Assembly: GCA_030867875.1 (NCBI GenBank)
Contig: JAOWCC010001501.1
Location: 17,451,524 to 17,515,523 of the forward strand
Source: Actinernus sp. WN-2022
Taxonomy: Eukaryota; Cnidaria; Anthozoa; Actiniaria; Actinernidae
Reading direction: 5' to 3'
Length of the DNA stretch: 64,000 nt
A model generated the notes under the pieces. It was not told where the DNA came from, did no database searches, and saw only the letters and a program-made list of their open reading frames with translations. The position numbers were made by a program, and so were the translations under genes. Shown here one piece after another: positions 14,101 to 26,100 of this stretch (position 1 is its first letter; each line of letters starts with the position of its first letter).

Positions 14101-17100
14101 GTACAGTATGTATGGTCATTGGTTGATTTTTAGACTCATTATTTTGCCTTGTTTATATCTTTCATTCACAGGGCTTCCCATGGCACAAATCCAATGAGTC
14201 AGGATGAGATAAAGGAATTCTATGGGAAAAACAAAATGTTCCTACTCTTTGATCAGCTCAAAGAAAGCTTGAGTACTCGACACCGATATATCTGTAAGTT
14301 ATGCTGCCATGCAACTAGTAAGGGATGATGGACCAATTTACCGTATTCACTCACGGATAAGCCGCACTTGCAGATAAGCCACACCCCCAATTTGAAGCTT
14401 GAGTTTAGGAAAATAAGTTTTGTTTGAAGAATATCAAGCGTACATTGTAACCTTCATCAGACATTCAAAGGTCTTCAAACTGGAGAGAACTCCAAAGTTG
14501 TATCTGTAATTTCAGCTCTGAAATTATAGTATAAACTTTATGTCTACATACTTAAATACATGATCTATCTTTCCATAGTATTTGTTTACCAAGATCTGTT
14601 CATTTGTGTCACTTTTTAGATTGAATTTTACATGTCAACCGCAATGCCGCATATATTCCTTTAGCGAGTATTTTGTCTTCTTTTTCTATCAATATAAACT
14701 ATGTTTCTATACTAAGCCTGAATATAAATTTCGTCAAACAATAACATCATTCGTTCTTATATAAAAGAGCAATATGTCAAGTAAGCCTAAGTTCTTTTAT
14801 TTGAATGAATGCCAATTTATAATGGGAGAAAAACGGCAGACAAAAACTATACAATGCATAATCCTTAAGGCTGGTTCTTTTATAATCGTCCTGATCGTCC
14901 CATGCATGCATGCAGTCTCCTGAAAACGTGTATAGCTTTTCTCCGATGTGCATTGGCGCATAAAGTTTATGAAAAGCTTGATCTATACGTTTTCGGGCGA
15001 CTGGGACGATCGGGACGATTATATGAGAGCCAGCCTTTAGTGAGTTTCTTGCTTTCCTTGTCAGTATCAATAACGTCTTATAACTTAATAGCAAAGTTCG
15101 GGCAACTGAGCAAACTGGCGATTTAGTACTTAAACAACAGTATTTAAGTCTTCTTTTTACGCTTCCACCTGTTGATAACACAGACTTTGGGCCCGAGACG
15201 ATTGGCTTATCACCCTTCTCAGCGCAAATGCAGCAGGCAGGGTTCTACACTTTGAACTCTCTCTTCATCTGTTCATTGACGGGCATCGGGCTCCGTTCTT
15301 CCACATCTGCAACATAATCAGATCGAACTTGTTGCACGAATAGTATTGTCTCTCCACTGGTTCATTGCAAGACAGGGCCTCTCTAACGAGAAACACACTT
15401 GCTAGGGGATGTTCGTCTGGTAGAATGGAAGAACCATATGTGTACATCAGTGAATCAACGTAGTTGCACGAGAAGGCTTCGTCGGAGAGTACACACACCT
15501 CCATTTGCCACAGCTGACACATTCTACAGCATCACGCACTTTCTCCTTTGTGAAGTAAGGCTTGGCAGTCTTGTTCTCCTTGTTTGCTGCACCTGGGCGA
15601 TCAACCTACTCTTTGAATCTATAAATTTCAATCACGGCTTTATACATGTTTTATAGACCCCCTGATATGATTCTTTCAAACAAATCACCAATCCATGTGA
15701 ACTTGCAGCCATTTGCAATCTGCCATCGATCTCCGATGACTTTGTAACCAGTCCTTCTAACTTAGCAACCAAGCTTACTAGAACCCAGACCTCCATGATT
15801 TTTTGTTTTGTTTTTGCCCGACCGACCGACCCACTTTTACGAGGGGAGCTGCGATGGGAAATGAAACATTTTATTGGGATGGCCCTATCTAAAAAAAACT
15901 AGTTATTCAAAGAGAGGTGTAAGATCAGTTAGACAAATTTGCTGTGAAAGTTTTGAACAGTGACAACACAGTGGGCCATTTACCATGCGAATACTCCAGG
16001 ATAGCATGGTATTTCTTGCTCGTGGAGGAACTATAACCATCGAAGTAACAGGCAGACGACAACACTGCAACAATTTATGTAATTTATGTAAATTTACGGA
16101 ACCTTGTGCAGATGTTCTCGCAGATAAGCTGCACCCCTGATTTCAAAAGAAGATTTTGAGTAAAAAGGTGCGGCTTATCCGTGAGTGAATACAATAATTT
16201 GTTAATTATTTTATGGGTAAAAAAGGTAAGGTATTCATTTATTTAGCACAAATTTTATTGGGTATATTCAAATATGTTTCACAAGGTTATTTTCGTGATA
16301 TGGACTGCTATAATTGTTGTACAATACAATATGCTGCCATGGTACGGTAGAGCACAGTCTAGAGTGCAGACTTATGCTAGCTAGTGTAAAACCGAAGACA
16401 TACAATGTACATGTATGTACATTAACATACAATGTACATGTAAATTAAATATACATTGACATCAGTGGAAATTTCATGACAATGATGAAATGCATGACTT
16501 GTGTGTTTCATCGTATCTTTGGTTTAAATACACCGAAGAAGGTAGCTGAAAATTGCCTTGGACATCTAGTTTATATTAATATAATTAAACAATATTATTT
16601 AATATGTGTATAACAGAGTTCTCCCGAAGCTGACCAGTGATTTTCTCTGTGTACTCTACTTGACCACGCCGGCTACAAGTTTTCTACAATACTCTTTTTA
16701 CTTACCATTATTAATGGTAGAAGCCTGGATTTGAAATATATTAATGCCCCCTAACTCAATTTTTTTTCTGCCCCTACTCTGCCTGTTTTGGGAGAACCCT
16801 GGTATAATTAATTTACATAATTTTAAGGTTTTTTTCCAGCAGGTTTCAGGACTTTTGAAAACTTCTTTGACCTACCTGGAGTTCTCATAGCTGCTAGATT
16901 AGTAGATATTATTGATGAAAAGGTGAGTTATGTTGTGTTTATATTGATGAAGTTATGGTTTCATTATAATTAAGGTATTCTCTGCGCTTTAATTGATTTA
17001 GCTAAAACAGTAGCTCACAAATTATTTTGATTTCTAGCAAGGACGACAAGAAAAATACAGTTTCTGGTCAGATGTTATGGCAGGATTAACATTAAACTTA

Positions 17101-20100
17101 AGTCCTTCATCTTTTATAGGTACATAGTATATACATTGTATTAACCATTATTAATGATTACATTTATTTAATTGAATGCTTGATTTGTGTGTTAACTGTC
17201 AGTATTGCCGACTGCAAGAGTTATCAACATATGACATTTGAAAGTAGACCAACACACCAGTTAAAACACTGGCTAAAGTACACATTGTAAGGTGACTGGA
17301 TACATACAGTGTGTTATACGAGATACACGTACATGTACGTTAGAGCCTGACAAATACAATGTAGCTACTAATGCGATCTTGGACTGTGTCAGCTGTCACA
17401 TCACTACCCTGTTATAAAATGCAAGTAAAACTGTTCTGCATCCTGACTCTGTGAGGCCGTGATCTCTGTCCATTACAATATAGCATACGTTATTCAAATA
17501 TAATGGTATATATGTCATCTTCAGCTTGCAAAGGAGGCTATTTTCCTACCATCACTAAGAATCCAGAGAAATACATCAAGCCATGTTCCAGTGAGCTGGT
17601 CAACTGGATCAAGTCTCTAAGGAAGAAAAACAGAAAAGTGTTCCTCCTCACAAACTCCTACATTGATTATGTTAACTTCTTAATGAAAAATGCCATTGGG
17701 TGAGCGTTACAATGTATACTTATAAATGTTATTTAAGCAAGAGATAAAACAATGGATAATTGTAGGTGCTGGCTTACATTGTAATTGTCCCAAAAGGTTT
17801 ACAGTTGAAATTATGTAAAAAAATTATTAAATCCTTTTTTTTTTAATTTAGCCCCTGAATCAAACGACATTCCTAGAGATGAATTGTGTCTTTGGAAATG
17901 TGACTTTGTAGAACTATTTATTTAAGTAATAAGTAAAATAAAGGCAATCCTGCTTGTCTGCTGTCACTCACATCTTTGATTGGAAATTATACTATACTCC
18001 TTGAGCACCTTAAATTTCCAGAAAAAATACCAAATATATTCTTTCAAACTCCAAAAATTTAGGCCCTAAAACTGTACATATAAGTAATGATGGTTTTGAA
18101 AATGGCAAAATATATCAGTTTTACCTGCTATGCTGTTGTTTCTGTACTTCTGTACGTGTTTTCCTGTCTTTCTGCATACAGGGCCACGGTATTTGAACTA
18201 CAACAAATCTTACTTTTGCAGCAAGGACTGGCAAAGCATGTTTGATATAGTACTGTGCAAGGCTTCCAAACCAGGTAAATACACTGTACTCTTTAATGCT
18301 TACATCTCCATCACCTTGTGCCTCCATCGCATGCTAACTGCCACAGCCACATCTTATATGTATGTCACTGCAAACATATTACCCTTCCTAAGTGCAGAAC
18401 TCAGATATTCAAAAAGAGTTTCTTCCCTGCTATGGCCTAATTTGTCACTTGGTAGAAATCTGAAGGTAGAAAATTATATGCGATGCAGTAATGATGATGA
18501 TGACTGATGATGATTGTTATTACTAATTAATCAGCACTGACTTACAGAAAGGTTACTATATGATATGGCATGCCATGGCATTTAAATTGTGTTCCATTAT
18601 GTCTTTCTGATCCAATCAAATTACAGTGTTACTTACGGTACTGTAAGTTATAGTATGGTTACGGTAAGCTACGGATGTGTCGTAGCTTTGCCCCACTCAT
18701 ACGAAATCCACTCCATAGTAAAACTCTTCTTTTACTTTTACCAGGTTTCTTTGTACCTTTTAAATCTGGAAAAGTCATACCTTTCTATGAAGTTGGTAAG
18801 CATATGGTTGTATATGTAATTACTCAACTGCCTTATACATTGAATTGAAAATGAACTGATTTTAATGAGAGAATAATTATTTCTGGGACCATGACTGAAG
18901 TCGTAGCCATGTACGGTCTCTAATTAAGGGCGGTATACAACGTAACACTGAAACGAGTCTGACGTGTCAAATCGTTTTGGCCAAAATCATGGTACATTTA
19001 TTGGCAGCTTTAATTTAATAAGGACATTTTATGCCTGGCTGTTTCGTAGAGAGGAAACTGTGAGAGAACAACACAAAGTACTCTCCGATCCAAGGATGTC
19101 ATTTCTCAGGAACCTTTACCCATCTACCTATACGCCACTACTGTGGTTGATTTATTTTCCATCCTATTCCATTATTTGCATCATTTCTTCATTCCGCGGT
19201 CGAATCTAACACACTTTTTACATTCTGTTGAGTATTTCGTTCGTGCATATCATAGATACAAATCTCTAGAATGAATGGTTGCTTTGCTAGCTGGCATGTA
19301 TTAAGAGGGTCTCTGCCCTGAGCCGTGATCACTAGCTCGATAATGCGTTTCTCGTTGATCCAGATGGCGAAGAGGAAATTCATACTGCTGAAGAACTCCA
19401 CATGAACAAGGTCTACTCTCAAGGAAACAACGAAACATTTATGAAACACGTCAAAATATGGACAGGAAAAGACGAACCGAGGGTATGTTGAAAGATGACA
19501 CTCGGTTCAGTTACACGCACAAACTAACCGCGGTTGCTCCTTGCCATGTACATGTAATTTACCTTATTTGTACAGTTCAGAATTTGATCAATGATTCAGA
19601 CTATTTCTTTCCACACGTGGGACTGTTAAAATCAAAGCAAATATGCAAAAATGACTAAAACAAACTGTGTATAGACGTAGTCTCCAAGGAAAATATTACG
19701 TATCATAAAATAACGAGGGAAGAGGCTTTAACTGTATGTACCCAATCGAACATTTACAACATTTACTCCATACAAGTACATCCGCCAAATGATTCCCACC
19801 CCCCAAAAATGCAATGTCATTTCATTCATTCTTTCTGTTTATTCCCCTGGTCATTATTTCACCAGATCCTGTACTTTGGAGACAGTGCCAAGTCTGATAT
19901 ATACCCAACATGCACGCTGGCTAAATGGGACGTCGCAGCTGTTTTGGAGGAGATGGAAACAGAAGGCATGGTTACCTTACACCACCCCCAACAGGTACTC
20001 TGCTTCTTAGATTTTTAAATGTGGATATCGAAAAATGTACTTAACGTAGGTGTCATTTTGCCGTGCGTACCGCCACGTACGAGACGCAGTCGAGTGGTGT

Positions 20101-23100
20101 GACTGTTGTTCTGGTCACGTTTAGCCGTCATCTGTGCAGTTCTAAGAGGACAGACTCACGTCAAAATGTGACTATAGAACAAAGAAGTGCGCCACGAGAC
20201 GCAGTTAAGTGCTGTAACTTGTTTTCGTCACGGCATCCGTGCATCCATCGACAAACCAACGCAAAATGATTCTAATATCACATGGCTACGGACGAATCAC
20301 AGCGCACGTTTCGCACTGTATAACGCAATTTAGAAGATGACGTGAAGCGATAAAGCATTTGGAATACCCAAATGTTTTAGAATGAACGTCTTTCAATGTA
20401 AGAAAATGTTTTTTTTTCTACACAGGACGACGTTGTTGAGGATGGTCCAAGAAGGAAAAGGGCAAAACTTGTGGTAAGCTTTAAATGTTTGCAAAACGTA
20501 GTGACCTGTTCAAATTTTGTTACAAAATTGTAGTTTCATCATGCTTGATATAGGAAGGACATCGGAAGAAAAAGCCGCACTATTAATGACTCATAATATT
20601 AAAATGGAGTAATGGTGAATGATCTACCAACCCCCAACTCCCTCACCCATCTCTCTTCATTATAAACCATGTGTCCATCGCTCTACCTTCAATTCACTCG
20701 CCCATCTCTCTACCTTCCATTCACGTGTCCATCTATCTACCTTCAATTCATTTGTCCATCTCTCTATCTTCCATTCACATGTCCATCTCTGTACCTTCCA
20801 TTCACGTGTCCATCTCTATACCTTCCATTCACGTGTCCATCTCTCTACCTTCCATTCACGTGTCCATCTCTCTACCTTCCATTCACGTGTTCATCTCTTT
20901 ACCTTCCATTCACGTGTCCATCTCTTTACCTTCCATTCACGTGTCCATCTCTATACCTTCAATTCACGTGTCCATCTCTCTACCTTCCATTCACGTGTTC
21001 ATCTCTTTACCTTCCATTCACGTGTCCATCTCTTTACCTTCCATTCACGTGTCCATCTCTATACCTTCAATTCACGTGTCCATCTCTCTACCTTCCATTC
21101 ACGTGTTCATCTCTTTACCTTCCATTCACGTGTCCATCTCTTTACCTTCCATTCACGTGTCCATCTCTATACCTTCAATTCACGTGTCCATCTCTATACC
21201 TTCCATTCACGTGTTCATCTCTTTACCTTCTATTCACGTGTTCATCTCTCTACCTTCCATTCACGTGTCCATCTCTTTACCTTCCATTCACGTGTCCATC
21301 TCTATACCTTCAATTCACGTGTCCATCTCTCTACCTTCCATTCACGTGTTCATCTCTTTACCTTCTATTCACGTGTTCATCTCTCTACCTTCCATTCACG
21401 TGTCCATCTCTTTACCTTCCATTCACGTGTCCATCTCTATACCTTCAATTCACGTGTCCATCTCTCTACCTTCCATTCACGTGTTCATCTCTTTACCTTC
21501 TATTCACGTGTTCATCTCTCTACCTTCCATTCACGTGTCCATCTCTTTACCTTCCATTCACGTGTCCATCTCTATACCTTCAATTCACGTATCCATCTCT
21601 CTACCTTCCATTCACGTGTTCATCTCTATACCTTCAATTCACGTGTCCATCTCTCTACCTTCTATTCACGTGTTCATCTCTTTACCTTCCATTCACGTGT
21701 CCATCTCTTTACCTTCTATTCACGTGTCCATCTCTATACCTTCAATTCACGTGTCCATCTCTCTACCTTCCATTCACGTGTCCATCTCTCTACCTTCCAT
21801 TCACGTGTTCATCACTTTACCTTCCATTCACGTGTCCATCTCTTTACCTTCCATTCACGTGTCCATCTCTATACCTTCAATTCACGTGTCCATCTCTCTA
21901 CCTTCCATTCACGTGTTCATCTCTATACCTTCAATTCACGTGTCCATCTCTATACCTTCCATTCACGTGTTCATCTCTTTACCTTCTATTCACGTGTTCA
22001 TCTCTCTACCTTCCATTCACGTGTCCATCTCTTTACCTTCCATTCACGTGTCCATCTCTATACCTTCAATTCACGTGTCCATCTCTCTACCTTCCATTCA
22101 CGTGTTCATCTCTTTACCTTCTATTCACGTGTTCATCTCTCTACCTTCCATTCACGTGTCCATCTCTTTACCTTCCATTCACGTGTCCATCTCTATACCT
22201 TCAATTCACGTGTCCATCTCTCTACCTTCCATTCACGTGTTCATCTCTTTACCTTCTATTCACGTGTTCATCTCTCTACCTTCCATTCACGTGTCCATCT
22301 CTTTACCTTCCATTCACGTGTCCATCTCTATACCTTCAATTCACGTGTCCATCTCTCTACCTTCCATTCACGTGTTCATCTCTATACCTTCAATTCACGT
22401 GTCCATCTCTCTACCTTCAATTCACGTGTCCATCTCTCTACCTTCTATTCACGTGTTCATCTCTTTACCTTCCATTCACGTGTCCATCTCTTTACCTTCT
22501 ATTCACGTGTCCATCTCTATACCTTCAATTCACGTGTCCATCTCTCTACCTTCCTTTCACGTGTCCATCTCTCTACCTTCCATTCACGTGTTCATCTCTT
22601 TACCTTCCATTCACGTGTCCATCTCTTTACCTTCCATTCACGTGTCCATCTCTATACCTTCAATTCACGTGTCCATCTCTCTACCTTCCATTCACGTGTT
22701 CATCTCTTTACCTTCTATTCACGTGTTCATCTCTCTACCTTCCATTCACGTGTCCATCTCTTTACCTTCCATTCACGTGTCCATCTCTATACCTTCAATT
22801 CACGTGTCCATCTCTCTACCTTCCATTCACGTGTTCATCTCTATACCTTCAATTCACGTGTCCATCTCTCTACCTTCTATTCACGTGTTCATCTCTTTAC
22901 CTTCCATTCACGTGTCCATCTCTCTACCTTCTATTCACGTGTTCATCTCTTTACCTTCCATTCACGTGTCCATCTCTCTACCTTCAATTCACGTGTCCAT
23001 CTCTCTACCTTCCATTCACGTGTTCATCTCTTTACCTTCCATTCACGTGTCCATCTCTCTACCTTCCATTCACGTGTCCATCTCTCTACCTTCCATTCAC

Positions 23101-26100
23101 GTGTCCATCTCTCTACCTTCTATTCACGTGTCCATCTCTTTACCTTCCATTCACGTGTCCATCTCTTTACCTTCAATTCACGTGTCCATCTCTCTACCTT
23201 CCATTCACGTGTCCATCTCTCTACCTTCCATTCACGTGTCCATCTCTCTACCTTCCATTCACGTGTCCATCTCTCTACCTTCTATTCACGTGTCCATCTC
23301 TCTACCTTCCATTCACGTGTCCATCTCTCTACCTTCTATTCACGTGTCCATCTCTTTACCTTCCATTCACTTGTCCATTTCTTGACCTTCAATAGACCTT
23401 TCCCGCATTTGATCGAACCATGGCACCAAGGCGAAATTGGGGTAGACAGAAATACAGTTATCGTATGAAAATGTCTACTCCAATCTCGACTTGGTGCCAT
23501 TGTTCATGGCCATTGGAGCGTAATGCATCTGTCTCCCTTCCGTTCACATGTCCATCTCTCTACCTTCCATTCACGTGTCCATCTCTCTACCTTCAATTCA
23601 TTTGTCCATCTCTCTACCTTCCGTTCACTGGTCCATCTGTCTACCTTCCGTTCACTGGTCCATCTGTCTACATTCAATTCACTTGTCCATCTCTCTACCT
23701 TCCATTCACGTGTCCATGTCTCTGCCTTACTTTCATGTTTCCATCTCTCTACCTTCCATTCACTTGTCCATTTCTCTACCTTCCATTCACGTGTCCATGT
23801 CTCTACCTTACTTTCATGTTTCCATCTCTCTACCTTCCATTCACTTGTCCATTTCTCTACCTTCCATTCACGTGTCCATGTCTCTACCTTACTTTCATGT
23901 TTCCATCTCTCTACCTTCCATTCACTTGTCCATTTCTCTACCTTCCATTCACGTGTCCATGTCTCTACCTTACTTTCATGTTTCCATCTCTCTACCTTCC
24001 ATTCACTTGTCCATTTCTCTACCTTCCATTGACGTGTCCATGTCTCTACCTTACTTTCATGTTTCCATCTCTCTACCTTCCATTCACTTGTCCATTTCTC
24101 TACCTTCCATTCACGTGTCCATGTCTCTACCTTACTTTCATGTTTCCATCTCTCTACCTTCCATTCACGTGTCCATGTCTCTACCTTACTTTCATGTTTC
24201 CATCTCTCTACCTTCCATTCACTTGTCCATTTCTCTACCTTCAATTCATTTGTCCATCTCTCTACCTTCCGTTCACTGGTCCATCTGTCTACCTTCCGTT
24301 CACTGGTCCATCTGTCTACATTCAATTCACTTGTCCATCTCTCTACCTTCCATTCACGTGTCCATGTCTCTACCTTACTTTCATGTTTCCATCTCTCTAC
24401 CTTCCATTCACTTGTCCATTTCTCTACCTTCCATTCACGTGTCCATGTCTCTACCTTACTTTCATGTTTCCATCTCTCTACCTTCCATTCACTTGTCCAT
24501 TTCTCTACCTTCCATTCACGTGTCCATGTCTCTACCTTACTTTCATGTTTCCATCTCTCTACCTTCCATTCACTTGTCCATTTCTCTACCTTCCATTGAC
24601 GTGTCCATGTCTCTACCTTACTTTCATGTTTCCATCTCTCTACCTTCCATTCACTTGTCCATTTCTCTACCTTCCATTCACGTGTCCATGTCTCTACCTT
24701 ACTTTCATGTTTCCATCTCTCTACCTTCCATTCACTTGTCCATTTCTCTACCTTCCATTCACGTGTCCATGTCTCTACCTTACTTTCATGTTTCCATCTC
24801 TCTACCTTCCATTCACTTGTCCATCTCTCTACCTTCCATTCATGTGTCCATCTCTCTACCTTCAATTCACTTGTCCATCTCTCTTTAAAGGAAAATACCT
24901 TTCACATCTCTTTCACCTTCACTTCACTTTACGTCTCTTCGATGTCAGTTTTCAACGAGAAATGAGTTTTCTATCTCTCATTGACCTTTTGTGCAGGACA
25001 TAAATGTTGAGGAAGGAAAAGAAGCGGTCCTACTATCAAACCAGTGGGGATCACTGTTTACAGATGACACACAAACAACGAATGCCCCTGGTGGCGTTGT
25101 TAATCATGTGATAAGTGAAACAATGAAAGAGACGCCAGAAATAGTTTCAACTGAATTCCGAAAGATGAACACATTTTGGGGAGACTTGATTCGCCGATGC
25201 AGCACCATAGCAATTCCAACCATAGATTTTATTACCAGTAAGTATACCATAACCCCTTTAATCATTGGTAGATACGTCTGGACTAAGGGTCATCCACAAT
25301 AGGGTTCTGAAAATTCTTTCCATCAATCCCACCATCCTGAAATATTTTTATCTTGGATCCCGATACCAGGTATTTATTGACCGGGAAAGGGTCGGACGGG
25401 AGAATATTTGGCTCGAGGTCAACCGAGCGCAGTACGTTTTTTTATCATATGACTACTTAGTTTATTTTAATAATGGCAAAATAAAGAGATATCGAGTAGA
25501 GCTGTGCTGCTCGTGTCCCGCTCATGGTTGCAATTCCGAATCCTGCTTCATTTCCCCTTCTCGTCCCGAATCTCGACTTCAAAATAAGCCAAATCCAGCA
25601 TCCAGGAAAAAAACGTTTTTTAGACCTTCTTGGTCGGCCGATCGATGAGTTGCTGCCTTTGCAAAGAATACTGGAAATTAAAGGGGTTATGTCATAGTGT
25701 TGCGCATGTATGGAGTCAAGGTTCTATTGGTGACTAATAATTTGCTCTTTTCACCTGGAGGCCATCTAGGATTCAAAGCGAGGCAATCCTTTGTTTTTGC
25801 CAGGTTAGCTTCGCACTGGGAAATATCAGAACGAGGTTAGCCTAGCAAAAACAAAGGATTGCCTCCCTTTGAATCCGAGATGGCCACCAGGTGAAAAGAG
25901 TGAATTTATCTTTTAGCCAATGAAATCGCACGTTCTTAGGATGCTCCCGTAATTTATACTATTACATTTCATGCATGTGTCTATGTATGTTTGTTCCAGC
26001 GATCTGATTGGTCAAATAATGTCCGCCGTTCAGCGATTTGATTGGTCCAACAAGCTCAAAACATTTCGATCCACTCTGATTTCAAGCTATACTACAGCTG

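Noticed and set aside
18130..18507. 125-codon frame as a gene
   Set aside because: It merely contains NT5DC1 exon 8 (18222-18274); the rest is intron.
20619..23468. Very long open frames (949, 908 and 904 codons) in three + frames
   Set aside because: All three frames are open at once because the 27-bp unit is a multiple of three and lacks stops. It is intronic minisatellite, not a protein.
20692..24890. CRISPR-like regular repeats
   Set aside because: Units are contiguous with no unique spacers, in a eukaryotic intron.
23420..25003. Long open frames of 527 (+), 446 (+) and 453 (-) codons
   Set aside because: Same 27-bp repeat; both strands are open. The end of the + frame runs into NT5DC1 exon 13 only by chance.
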